NCBI GenBank assembly: GCA_947176285.1
Contig: CAMWQF010000003.1
Coordinates: 1-33,793 of the forward strand
Source of the DNA: an uncultured Porphyromonadaceae bacterium
Lineage (GTDB): Bacteria > Bacteroidota > Bacteroidia > Bacteroidales > Muribaculaceae
Length of the DNA: 33,793 bases
Direction of reading: 5' to 3'
A model generated the notes under the pieces. It worked only from the letters and a program-made list of their open reading frames with translations, made no database searches and was not told where the DNA came from. Shown piece by piece: positions 1 to 7,696 of this stretch (position 1 is the first letter of the stretch; every line of letters begins with the position of its first letter). The position numbers and the translations under genes were made by a program.

Positions 1-451
1 GTATTATAAGTCTTGTTATGTGGAATTGCTCAAGGGCGACTTCCCCTCCCTTCTCTATTTCGGTTTCGTATTCACCGTTTTCACTGTTTTCGAGTTCTAT
101 AGCGGAGCCAGTGCCTCCAGCTTCGAACTCGATTTCTGCTCCGAGAATCCATTTCGGATTGAATTTATAGTCGAAAGCCAATACAAATCTTGGAATTGCA
201 ATAGTATTGCGGTGAGTGCGGGTGTTTCCTGTGGATGTGCCTGCAAAGCGATTTATACCATAGTCTTTGAATGAAGCCACCATCTCCCCGTAGCCACCGA
301 AACGAAACTTGCTGTAGCCTGTCGTGTCCGACTGAGTGGCGGCAAGTGGCTGAGCCGGTTGCTTTTGTGCTTCAACGGCAGAAGCCGGTGTCGGCAAAAA
401 AGATGTAAGTATTAATGAGATTCCTAATATTGCAGATAAATAAACGTTCAT
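1..451 (-). CDS. Porin-like outer-membrane beta-barrel protein, 5' part only
   Basis: This frame is absent from the ORF track because it has no stop inside the window. Reading leftward from the ATG at 451 gives 150 codons without a stop to the window edge. The first residues form a clear signal peptide (MNVYLSAILG... ending near PASA). A short linker and then the motif FRFGGYGEM follow, with alternating aromatic and charged segments such as FVLAFDYKF and WILGAEIEFE. This start pattern is typical of Bacteroidetes porin or OprO/P-like outer-membrane barrels; assignment to a specific family is inference. A good promoter (TTG, 20 bases, TAATTTTG) lies just upstream. The gene is divergent from the HHE-LuxR regulator, and an ATACTCA half-site overlaps its -33 element, so the neighbouring regulator may control it. 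The C-terminal part lies outside the window. Confidence 0.75.
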   Translation of the reverse strand, partial: MNVYLSAILGISLILTSFLPTPASAVEAQKQPAQPLAATQSDTTGYSKFRFGGYGEMVASFKDYGINRFAGTSTGNTRTHRNTIAIPRFVLAFDYKFNPKWILGAEIEFEAGGTGSAIELENSENGEYETEIEKGGEVALEQFHITRLII

Positions 452-473
452 ATTCGGGTGATTTTTTCGGTTG

Positions 474-504
474 CAAAATTACAATCGAATCTATACCCGG
501 ACAA
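474..504 (-). promoter_or_regulatory. Promoter of the porin-like gene
   Basis: Read on the minus strand, TTG (504-502) is followed after 20 bases by TAATTTTG (481-474). This fits the Bacteroidetes sigma-ABfr consensus (TTTG, 19-21 bases, TAnnTTTG). The predicted transcript start is near 469, about 18 bases before the ATG at 451. Confidence 0.65.
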
Positions 505-575
505 TACTCATTATTTAGACAAATTCTAAATAAAAATTTAAAAAATTCGTTATAATTTGTAGTGAAAATCTCAAA

Positions 576-593
576 ATACTCAAAAATGAGTAT
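576..593. repeat. Perfect inverted repeat ATACTCA-N4-TGAGTAT, candidate operator
   Basis: ATACTCA (576-582) and TGAGTAT (587-593) are exact reverse complements separated by AAAA. A third direct copy of ATACTCA lies at 504-510 and overlaps the -33 box of the divergent porin-like gene. The centre of the palindrome is about 44 bases upstream of the predicted transcript start of the HHE-LuxR gene, where class II activators usually bind. A role in autoregulation or cross-regulation is inference. Confidence 0.5.
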
Positions 594-615
594 GGTATTG
601 TTAAAAAATAATTCG

Positions 616-623
616 TACTTTTG
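616..623 (+). promoter_or_regulatory. -7 element of the HHE-LuxR gene
   Basis: TACTTTTG matches TAnnTTTG exactly. No TTTG-like -33 box lies at the usual spacing, so an activator may be needed. The predicted start of transcription is near 628, at the first candidate ATG. The upstream in-frame start at 562 would therefore not be transcribed from this promoter. Confidence 0.5.
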
Positions 624-627
624 CACC

Positions 628-1590
628 ATGAAAGTTATGGAAAAACAAAAGTCATATACCGGTAGTGACAGATTACGAGACCTCATTGACGCCAACAGCG
701 ACCTGATGATGGTGGCAGCCAGATTCGGAATAGCACTTGGCTTCGGCGATAAGACGGTGAAAGAGGTATGTGCAGAAGATGGAGTGGATGAACGCACGTT
801 TCTTGCTGTGTGCAACCTTATAGACAGGCGTCCTTATTCTATTGAGGTGTCACTGACTTCTCTGATGAGTTATCTGAGAAGTGCTCACTCTTATTTCCTT
901 GAATTCCTGTTGCCTTCCATACGCCGTAAACTGCTTCTTGCCGTAAGTGCTCTTCCGATCGACGATGTGCTGATGCAGTTGCTTAAGTTTTTTGATGATT
1001 ACTGTGCAGAGGTGCGCCGTCACATGGAGCATGAGAACGACAGTATATTCAGTTATGTAGACCGTCTTCTGGGAGGAGAGGATGCCGGGGAGTTCCGTAT
1101 AGCCGACTATTCCGTTGGGCACACGAGCATGACCGAGAAACTCGATGAACTGAAGGATATTTTCATACGCCATTATCATGTCATGAACAATATCTTGCTC
1201 GTATCAGCGCTTAATGATATCATTGATTGCAATGCAGACCTTTGCTCGCATTGCGAGATAGAGGATCGTATGTTCATGCCTGCTGTAGAACGTCTTGAAC
1301 GTTCGATGAAACTAAAGGAACGGGATATAATGCCCGATAAGAGAGAAGATGAGGATTCCGATTCCCTTCTTGACAGCATGACTGAGCGCGAGAAGGAGAT
1401 AGTGCGCTGTGTGGCTCGAGGAATGCAAAACAAAGAGATTGCTGATAAACTCTTCATCTCTATCAATACAGTCACCACCTACCGTCGCAACATCTCAGCC
1501 AAACTCAACATTCACTCAGCAGCTGGCCTAACAGTTTTCGCCATCCTCCACCGCCTTGTAGACATAAACGACATCGACCCGCATCTCTGA
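628..1590 (+). CDS. ScdA-like/hemerythrin (HHE)-LuxR HTH transcriptional regulator
   Basis: From the ATG at 628 this is a 320-residue protein. Residues about 8-60 resemble the N-terminal domain of the ScdA/Ric/YtfE iron-sulfur repair family. Residues about 85-235 carry His/Glu pairs spaced as in a hemerythrin-like HHE di-iron domain (SAHSYF, HMEHEND, IRHYH, CSHCEIED). The last 65 residues are a LuxR/GerE helix-turn-helix with the usual LTEREKEIV-like start (here MTEREKEIV), NKEIADKLFIS and VTTYRRNISAKL. It probably senses oxygen, nitric oxide or iron status through the di-iron site and binds DNA; the signal is inferred from the family. The start at 562 in the ORF track is rejected because a -7 element lies at 616-623. 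ATG 637 is an alternative that leaves a short leader. An 8-bp hairpin encloses the stop codon. Confidence 0.8.
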   Translation: MKVMEKQKSYTGSDRLRDLIDANSDLMMVAARFGIALGFGDKTVKEVCAEDGVDERTFLAVCNLIDRRPYSIEVSLTSLMSYLRSAHSYFLEFLLPSIRRKLLLAVSALPIDDVLMQLLKFFDDYCAEVRRHMEHENDSIFSYVDRLLGGEDAGEFRIADYSVGHTSMTEKLDELKDIFIRHYHVMNNILLVSALNDIIDCNADLCSHCEIEDRMFMPAVERLERSMKLKERDIMPDKREDEDSDSLLDSMTEREKEIVRCVARGMQNKEIADKLFISINTVTTYRRNISAKLNIHSAAGLTVFAILHRLVDINDIDPHL

Positions 1591-1599
1591 CGATGCGGG
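1578..1599 (+). repeat. Hairpin enclosing the stop codon of the HHE-LuxR gene
   Basis: CCCGCATC (1578-1585) and GATGCGGG (1592-1599) pair perfectly over 8 bp. The TGA stop lies in the 6-base loop. No T-run follows, so this is not a classic intrinsic terminator. It may stabilise the 3' end of the mRNA or simply be a chance palindrome. Confidence 0.4.
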
Positions 1600-1624
1600 C
1601 CGATCAGCAAACTAAAGTAATGGA

Positions 1625-1936
1625 TTAAACGATGTAGACAGCAGCATCCAACAGGTAGATGCTGGCAAGCATGCTGAGTTTTATCAGCACCATGCCGATG
1701 GCTCGTCTACTCAAAAAAAGGATTGTAGACACTATGGTAGTTATTACGAAGATAGTTTGCAAAATAATGTTGCTGACTGCCGGCAGTTGGTCGGCTATGC
1801 CAAGAATTACCATTGCAAACAAAATAAGCGACAGTGAGTCTATGACAAAGAGTCGTTTTAAATCAAAGATTGCCGGCAATGCCGAAAATGCATTGCGCAT
1901 GGGCTTGGGTATAGGATTGTGTGTAGATAGTTGCAT
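1625..1936 (-). CDS. Small three-helix membrane protein, hypothetical
   Basis: I do not recognise this 103-residue protein. It has a short polar N-terminus followed by three strongly hydrophobic stretches suited to membrane helices: about residues 29-52, 55-76 and 80-102. The hydrophobic pattern and codon choice look like a real gene. The overlapping plus-strand ORF (1659-1958) has a less natural composition. No clear TAnnTTTG element was found upstream, so its promoter is unknown. It converges on the HHE-LuxR gene with 34 bases between the two stops and is divergent from the SGNH hydrolase gene. Confidence 0.55.
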   Translation of the reverse strand: MQLSTHNPIPKPMRNAFSALPAIFDLKRLFVIDSLSLILFAMVILGIADQLPAVSNIILQTIFVITTIVSTILFLSRRAIGMVLIKLSMLASIYLLDAAVYIV

Positions 1937-2085
1937 AAAATATGATGAGGGCAGTTAGCCTAAAAGTTATGGATTTGTAATGCACCTTGTGCTTATGATA
2001 TAGAAACGTTCGTTTTGCATGCATATTGTCGCTATTTTTATTCTAATTGCTTTTTTTAATATTATTTAATAGTTTAATCGATTAA

Positions 2086-2117
2086 TTTGGAGGATAGGAT
2101 AAAATTCATTAAATTTG
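2086..2117 (+). promoter_or_regulatory. Promoter of the SGNH hydrolase gene
   Basis: TTTG (2086-2089), a 20-base spacer and TAAATTTG (2110-2117) give a full match to the Bacteroidetes consensus. It is the best promoter in the window. Transcription would start near 2122, which excludes the ORF-track start at 2087 and supports ATG 2141. Confidence 0.75.
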
Positions 2118-2140
2118 CAAACAAAACAACGTCAAAAACC

Positions 2141-2842
2141 ATGAATAAGACCTACATCAAACGTATTGGAGCAATAGCAGCAGCAATTTTAATTTCTGCC
2201 GGTTCGCTTGCTTCAGCCCAAGTCAAGAAAAGTGTATCCATCTTGGGTGATTCATATTCCACATTTGAGAACTACATTGAGCCTAAGAGCAACGAAATGT
2301 GGTATTTTGTCAAGGCTGATCCTAAACGTACAGATGTCACCGACGTAAAGCAAACTTGGTGGCATCAGCTGATTAAAGACGGAGGCTATAAACTCGAGCA
2401 GAATAATTCCTACTCCGGCTCAACAGTCTGCACTACCGGCTATCGTGGTGAAGACTATACAGAAAGGGCTTTCATCAACCGCATGGATAATCTCGGTTGT
2501 CCCGATGTCTTGCTTATCTTCGGCGCTACCAACGATTCATGGGCAAATGCCCCGATAGGAGAGTTTGTGTGGAGCGATTGGACCACCGAACAACTAAAAT
2601 CATTCCGTCCTGCACTCACCTATATGCTGTCTCACATCGTAGACCGCTATCCTAACACAGAACTCCTATACATCATTAATGATGGACTTAAACCTGAAAT
2701 TACTACATCTATAGTTGACGCCTGCGAGCATTATGGAGTGCCCTACATCCAACTCCAAGATATCGACAAGACAGCAGGACATCCCAATATCCATGGCATG
2801 AAGCAGATTGCCGATCAAGTAGGCTCTGCCTTAAAAAGGTAA
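2141..2842 (+). CDS. Secreted SGNH/GDSL-type hydrolase (probable carbohydrate esterase)
   Basis: From ATG 2141 the protein has 233 residues and a signal peptide (MNKTYIKRIG... to SLASA) with no lipobox. SGNH motifs are visible: block I SILGDSYS with nucleophile Ser38, a block III-like GATNDSW, and a C-terminal GHPNIHG holding the probable catalytic His214. Such periplasmic enzymes often remove acetyl groups from plant polysaccharides, and xyloglucan can be O-acetylated, but substrate and link to the PUL are inference. It has its own strong constitutive-looking promoter and is closed by a terminator shared with the convergent GH3 gene, so it is a separate transcription unit. The ORF-track start at 2087 lies inside the promoter and is rejected. 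Confidence 0.82.
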   Translation: MNKTYIKRIGAIAAAILISAGSLASAQVKKSVSILGDSYSTFENYIEPKSNEMWYFVKADPKRTDVTDVKQTWWHQLIKDGGYKLEQNNSYSGSTVCTTGYRGEDYTERAFINRMDNLGCPDVLLIFGATNDSWANAPIGEFVWSDWTTEQLKSFRPALTYMLSHIVDRYPNTELLYIINDGLKPEITTSIVDACEHYGVPYIQLQDIDKTAGHPNIHGMKQIADQVGSALKR

Positions 2843-2880
2843 TTATAAGGTCTTTAGAGGCTTTAAGGGCATTAATGACA

Positions 2881-2912
2881 AAAAAAAGGAGGATCGAAAA
2901 TCCTCCTTTTTT
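2881..2912. terminator. Bidirectional intrinsic terminator between SGNH and GH3 genes
   Basis: GGAGGAT (2888-2894) pairs with ATCCTCC (2900-2906) across a 5-base loop. An A-run before and a T-run after extend the stem, so it works in either direction. It lies between the convergent stops at 2842 and 2928. Confidence 0.85.
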
Positions 2913-2927
2913 GTCGTTTTTTGAATA

Positions 2928-5180
2928 TCATTTATATTCGAAATCGAGCGTATGCTTGATATCGGCAGAAGATGCTCCAATGAGGGCTTTGAATTTGCCC
3001 GGTTCGGCTACCCATGCGTGAGCCTTGTCATCGAAGAATTTCAATTCTTCAGGAGTTATCTTGAATTTGACGGTTTTTGTCTCACCCGGTGCAAGTTTCA
3101 CCTTGTCGAACCCCTTAAGTTCCTTTACAGGTCGAGGAAGTGATGATTTAAGGTCGGATATATATAGTTGCACAATCTCGCTTCCTTCACGCATGCCCTT
3201 ATTGGTGACAGGCACTTCGATTTCGATTTCCCCGTTTTCATCGATGATTTTACCGGTAGCGATAGGTTTTCCGTATTCAAAATCGGTGTAACTAAGTCCA
3301 TATCCAAATGGAAAGAGAGCCGGAATCTTCTTCGTGTCGTGCCAACGATATCCTACAAGGATATCCTCTTTGTAGGTCTGATGAGGCTTTTTTCCTCCTT
3401 CGATCACAGAACCCGGGATAGCCACAAAATCTGCATCTCCTTCCTCTATGCCGGGATATGATATTTCTCCATAAAAGTTTGCTCCGCAGTCCTGAAGTTT
3501 CTTGGGAATAGAGTAGGGGAGTTTACCTGACGGATTTACGTTTCCGGCTATTACATCAGCAAGAGAGGCTCCTCCCATAGTGCCAAGATATGATGTATGC
3601 AATATCGCCGGCACTTTATTCACCCAAGGCATCTCATATGCATTGCCGGAAATATTGGCAATCACTATATTGGGATTGGCCTCAATCAGTTCTTCGATAA
3701 GCTGATTCTGCCCGAAAGGGAGTTCATATTCCCGGCGGTCAGTGCTCTCGCAGTCTTGCCATGCGTTCTTGTTCAGACCTCCGATATAGATCACCACATC
3801 AGCATCCTTCGCCATCGCCACTGCTTCCTCCCGTAGCCTATCCTGCTCTTCCTGTGGGATGATATCTTCCGCTTCATAATGAGTCCTGCCGCAAGCATAT
3901 CCTTGAGCATACTTCACTTTGTCGCCATAAAGAGCCTGAAGGGCAGAGAGGGGTGATAGATAATCTTTCGGCTTTAGTTCTGATGATCCTCCTCCATCTG
4001 TCAGGCGGCGCGTTGCATTGTCGCCTACCACGAGGATTGAATTGTATTTTGTTCCGTCAAGTGGCAGAATACCTGCATTCTTCAGAAGCACCACAGACTC
4101 ATCTCCAATCAGTTTTGCCGCTGCATAATGCTCAGGCGTACATTTTGATCCGAAAGGTTTGTCTGTGTTCATTGCAGTGCGGAAGATAAGTCGCAAGATA
4201 TTGCGTGCCTTTTCATTGACAGTGCTTTCCGGAACTTCTCCGCTTTTAATCATTTCAAGATAAGGATTGGCAAGATAATAGTCGTCATATCCGAATTCAC
4301 TTTCACTTGTCAGTCCGTTGGTATAAGATCCCATCTCAATGTCGAGACCATTAAGTGCCGCCTCTTTAGTGTCGTGAGCACCACCCCAGTCGGTGATTAC
4401 AACGCCATCAAAGCCCCATTCATCGCGTAGGATATCCTTCAGCAGGCGATGATTGTGGCAGCAGTGCTGGTCCCAGATCTTGTTGTAGGCGCCCATTATT
4501 GCCCAAGCGCCTCCATCCTGCACAGCCTTTTTAAAAGCTGGGAGGTAAATCTCATAAAGAGCCCTGTCGCTTAGGTCGACATTGACAGTGCCTCGCCATT
4601 TCTCCTGATTGTTCAGCGCGAAATGCTTCACGCAAGCGGCAACCCCGTTTTTTTGAAGTTCCTGCACGTATGGCACCACCATCTCTCCTGCAAGATATGG
4701 ATCTTCACCCATATATTCGAAATTTCTGCCGTTGAGCGGTGTTCTATAGATATTTACACCGGGACCAAGCAGTACATCTTTCTCACGATAGCGCGCCTCT
4801 TCTCCTATGCTTTTGCCGTAGAGGGCGGCAAGTTCGGGATTCCATGTGGCAGCAAGTGCAGTAAGAGCCGGAAATGCGGTTATGGAGTCGTTGTTCCATC
4901 CGGAATATCCCCAGTCGTTCCAGTTTATTTCTGCACGCACGCCATGGGGACCGTCGCTCATCCACACCTCGGGAATCCCGAGACGCTCCACGCCCGGGGA
5001 TGAGAATTTACTCTGTGCATGGCAGAGAGCCACTTTTTCTTCGAGAGTCATCCTCGAAAGTGCGTCCTCTACACGTTTCTCGATCGGGGCGTTCCTGTCG
5101 AGATAAATAGGCTCAGAAGCGGAAACATTAGCTACAGCCGAAACCATGGTTGCCGACATAATTATTGTATTTATTTTCAT
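2928..5180 (-). CDS. GH3 beta-glucosidase, secreted
   Basis: This 750-residue enzyme has the usual GH3 order: signal peptide (about 1-22, no lipobox), (beta/alpha)8 domain (about 35-330), GH3 C-terminal sandwich (about 375-600) and an Fn3-like domain (about 655-740). The substrate-binding SDGPHGVR and the nucleophile motif VITDWGG (Asp264) are intact. Glu478 in CESTDRREY is the likely acid/base. In a xyloglucan locus its role would be to cut beta-1,4-glucose from cello-oligosaccharides left after side chains are removed, in the periplasm. It starts only 2 bases after the GH2 stop, so it is probably translated by coupling. It is the last gene of the leftward operon and ends at the bidirectional terminator. 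Confidence 0.93.
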   Translation of the reverse strand: MKINTIIMSATMVSAVANVSASEPIYLDRNAPIEKRVEDALSRMTLEEKVALCHAQSKFSSPGVERLGIPEVWMSDGPHGVRAEINWNDWGYSGWNNDSITAFPALTALAATWNPELAALYGKSIGEEARYREKDVLLGPGVNIYRTPLNGRNFEYMGEDPYLAGEMVVPYVQELQKNGVAACVKHFALNNQEKWRGTVNVDLSDRALYEIYLPAFKKAVQDGGAWAIMGAYNKIWDQHCCHNHRLLKDILRDEWGFDGVVITDWGGAHDTKEAALNGLDIEMGSYTNGLTSESEFGYDDYYLANPYLEMIKSGEVPESTVNEKARNILRLIFRTAMNTDKPFGSKCTPEHYAAAKLIGDESVVLLKNAGILPLDGTKYNSILVVGDNATRRLTDGGGSSELKPKDYLSPLSALQALYGDKVKYAQGYACGRTHYEAEDIIPQEEQDRLREEAVAMAKDADVVIYIGGLNKNAWQDCESTDRREYELPFGQNQLIEELIEANPNIVIANISGNAYEMPWVNKVPAILHTSYLGTMGGASLADVIAGNVNPSGKLPYSIPKKLQDCGANFYGEISYPGIEEGDADFVAIPGSVIEGGKKPHQTYKEDILVGYRWHDTKKIPALFPFGYGLSYTDFEYGKPIATGKIIDENGEIEIEVPVTNKGMREGSEIVQLYISDLKSSLPRPVKELKGFDKVKLAPGETKTVKFKITPEELKFFDDKAHAWVAEPGKFKALIGASSADIKHTLDFEYK

Positions 5181-5182
5181 TG

Positions 5183-7696
5183 TTAATAGTTGATTGTTGA
5201 ATTGATGATGACATTAGATTCTTGGAGACCAGGGGATGTCGCCCTGACCTTGATTTCACCGGTGTCTCCGTCGTTTTGCACGATTACAAGAGCGCGTCCG
5301 TAGAACGCTTTCTTGCGGTCTGACTTGAACTTTTCAAGGGAGATAGGTGAGCCGTTGTCTGTGCCGGCGTTGAAGCCGCTTCCTTCTACAGAGAAGAAAA
5401 TCTCGTTTTCAGCCAGAGGACATAAGTTGCCATCTTTGTCTACCACTTCCACCGAGACATAGCAGAGATCGGACCCGTCAGCATTGATTTCTGTACGGTC
5501 AGGGGTCAGGCGCAAAGCATATGGCTCTGACGCGGTATTGATCGACGTGCGTTTCACTTCCTTTCCATTCTTACGGCTTACGGCTTCGAGAGTTCCGGGA
5601 GTGAATGGCAATCGCCACCACACATGATATGCCTCACCTTCAGGAGTTTTTTTGCCGAGAGATTCCCCATTTAGGAAAAGTTCCACTTCATCCGCATTAT
5701 TGAAATATGCCCATACGTCCACTTCCTCACCCTCTTTCCAATTCCAGTGAGGGAAGAGATGCAGCACATCAATGTCCGGACGCCAGCGGCTCTGATACAT
5801 ATAGTAGGAATCTTTCGGATTTCCTGCGAGATCGACGAGCCCGAAATATGAACTTCTTGCAGGCCAGCCATAAGGAGTGGGTTCGCCGATATAGTCAAAT
5901 CCTGTCCATACGAATTGTCCCATTATGAAGTCATTGTCTTCCACATGGCGCATAGTCCCTTCGTGGGTGTTTCCCCATGGCGCGTGGCAGTTGTCGTAGG
6001 CAGAGCAAGAGAAGGATTCGTTGAAGAAAGGCTTGTCCCATCGTTCAGGCCATAGATTGATGCTGTCGGAAGGCATTTGATAATATCCGCGTGTTTGCAG
6101 GGCTGATACGCTTTCAGTCACAATGAACGGTTTCCCGGGAAAGTTCTTGGGAACATCCTTAAACCAGTCATCGTGATAGTTGAATCCAATTATATCAAGT
6201 GCTCTGGATCGGAAGAGGTGATTGCCTGGATTCGGCTCGTTGCATCCGGCTGTCACAGGACGCGTAGGGTCAAGTTCCCTGGTCATGTCAGCCAATTTTT
6301 TAGTAAGCAGTGAGTTGACGCTCATTTCCTCCCCTTCCTTAGCGAGCAATTCGGGGCCATGTCCGAAATTCAGTATGAGATTGGCTTGCTCAAGGCTAAG
6401 GGTGTCGGCGTTTGCATCGCTCCATTGTTCAAGCACTTCGTTTCCGATGCTCCACATGATGATGCTTGGATGGTTGCGGTCGCGCACCACGAGGTCGGTC
6501 AGGTCGCGCTCGTGCCATTCCGGAAAATAACGGGAATAATCGTGTGAGGTCTTTTTCTTTCGCCACATATCGAAAGTCTCGTCCATCACCATAAGCCCCG
6601 TCGAGTCGCAAAGTTCGAGCAGTTCGGGAGCCGGCGGATTATGAGAAGTTCGTATGGCGTTTGCCCCCATCTCTTTCATTATTCTAAGTTGGCGTGCTAT
6701 AGCGGCTTTATTGACAACGGCTCCTAATGCGCCTGCATCATGATGCAGGCATACTCCGTTGATTTTCATGCGATCGCCATTGAGCGAGAACCCCTTTTCG
6801 GCATCAAACTCCATGAAGCGGAATCCTGTCTTAGTCTCAAATCTGTCGATAATCTTGTTTTTCACCTTCACTTCATTCACTACAGTGTAAAGTGCCGGTG
6901 ATTTTACAGACCACAGTTCTGGACTGCTTACTGTTAGATTCTGTATCACCTCGCTTTCCTTACCCGGTCCGAGCAAAAGAGGTGTGGAAGCAGAGGCTAC
7001 GATGCCGTTTTCAGGAGAGTATATAGTGGTCTCAAGAGTGGCTTTGGCATTTTTATTGCCATTGTTTTCCAAGTTAGTGATAACTGAGAGTTTGGCTGCC
7101 TCTTTCGTCACTTTGTCTTGGCGAACGAAAGTGCCCCATTTCTTCACATGCACCGGATCAAGAATCCTTAGCCAGACATGGCGGTAGATGCCGCATCCGC
7201 TATACCATCTTGAGTTTGGTTGCTCTGAGTTGTCAACTTTCACTGCGATGACATTCTTTCCGGGTTTTAGCCATGGAGTAAGGTCATAGCTGAATGATGC
7301 ATAACCATAGGGCCTGGTGCCGAGTTCATGACCGTTGATGTAGACGGTGGAATTCATGTAAGCGCCATCGAAGTCGATGTATACATCTTTCCCTTTCATG
7401 GATGGGGTGAAATTGAAGGATTTGCGATACCATCCAATTCCTCCCGGAAGTGCACCACCGCCCGTTCCGGAAGGATTGTCTTTGCTGAACTCTCCTTCAA
7501 TAGCCCAATCGTGAGGCAGGTCAAGGTTTCTCCAAGAAGTGTCGTCATGCTCCGGATCGAAAGCATGAGCCGGTTTGTCTAAAGAAAACTTCCATCCTTT
7601 GTCGAAAGATATAGCCCGGTTGTCGCGGGCAGCGGTCGCGCTGCCTGCCGTCAGGAGGGCAAGCAGCGCGATTATGGTCATTTTCAATGAATTCAT
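5183..7696 (-). CDS. GH2 beta-galactosidase-type enzyme, secreted
   Basis: This 837-residue protein has a signal peptide (MNSLKMTIIALLALL... to SATA). It is followed by a GH2 sugar-binding jelly roll (about 27-190, with LPHDWAIEG), a GH2 Ig-like domain (about 195-300), a TIM barrel (about 305-625), then DUF4982-like and Ig-like C-terminal domains. Catalytic residues are present: acid/base Glu420 in SIGNEVLEQW and nucleophile Glu528 in FIVTESVSA. The domain layout matches Bacteroidetes beta-galactosidases, and in a xyloglucan locus it would remove side-chain galactose. The ATG overlaps the GH31 stop (ATGA), showing translational coupling. Other beta-glycosidase specificities remain possible within GH2. 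Confidence 0.92.
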   Translation of the reverse strand: MNSLKMTIIALLALLTAGSATAARDNRAISFDKGWKFSLDKPAHAFDPEHDDTSWRNLDLPHDWAIEGEFSKDNPSGTGGGALPGGIGWYRKSFNFTPSMKGKDVYIDFDGAYMNSTVYINGHELGTRPYGYASFSYDLTPWLKPGKNVIAVKVDNSEQPNSRWYSGCGIYRHVWLRILDPVHVKKWGTFVRQDKVTKEAAKLSVITNLENNGNKNAKATLETTIYSPENGIVASASTPLLLGPGKESEVIQNLTVSSPELWSVKSPALYTVVNEVKVKNKIIDRFETKTGFRFMEFDAEKGFSLNGDRMKINGVCLHHDAGALGAVVNKAAIARQLRIMKEMGANAIRTSHNPPAPELLELCDSTGLMVMDETFDMWRKKKTSHDYSRYFPEWHERDLTDLVVRDRNHPSIIMWSIGNEVLEQWSDANADTLSLEQANLILNFGHGPELLAKEGEEMSVNSLLTKKLADMTRELDPTRPVTAGCNEPNPGNHLFRSRALDIIGFNYHDDWFKDVPKNFPGKPFIVTESVSALQTRGYYQMPSDSINLWPERWDKPFFNESFSCSAYDNCHAPWGNTHEGTMRHVEDNDFIMGQFVWTGFDYIGEPTPYGWPARSSYFGLVDLAGNPKDSYYMYQSRWRPDIDVLHLFPHWNWKEGEEVDVWAYFNNADEVELFLNGESLGKKTPEGEAYHVWWRLPFTPGTLEAVSRKNGKEVKRTSINTASEPYALRLTPDRTEINADGSDLCYVSVEVVDKDGNLCPLAENEIFFSVEGSGFNAGTDNGSPISLEKFKSDRKKAFYGRALVIVQNDGDTGEIKVRATSPGLQESNVIINSTINY

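Noticed and set aside
562-627. Upstream in-frame start of the HHE-LuxR ORF
   Set aside because: The extra 22 residues are AT-rich and low-complexity and overlap the palindrome and the -7 element, so they are very likely untranscribed promoter DNA.
1659-1958. 99-residue plus-strand ORF
   Set aside because: It overlaps the minus-strand three-helix membrane protein, which has a better hydrophobic pattern and codon use.
2087-2140. Upstream in-frame start of the SGNH ORF
   Set aside because: It lies in a near-consensus promoter, before the predicted transcript start; ATG 2141 begins a normal signal peptide.
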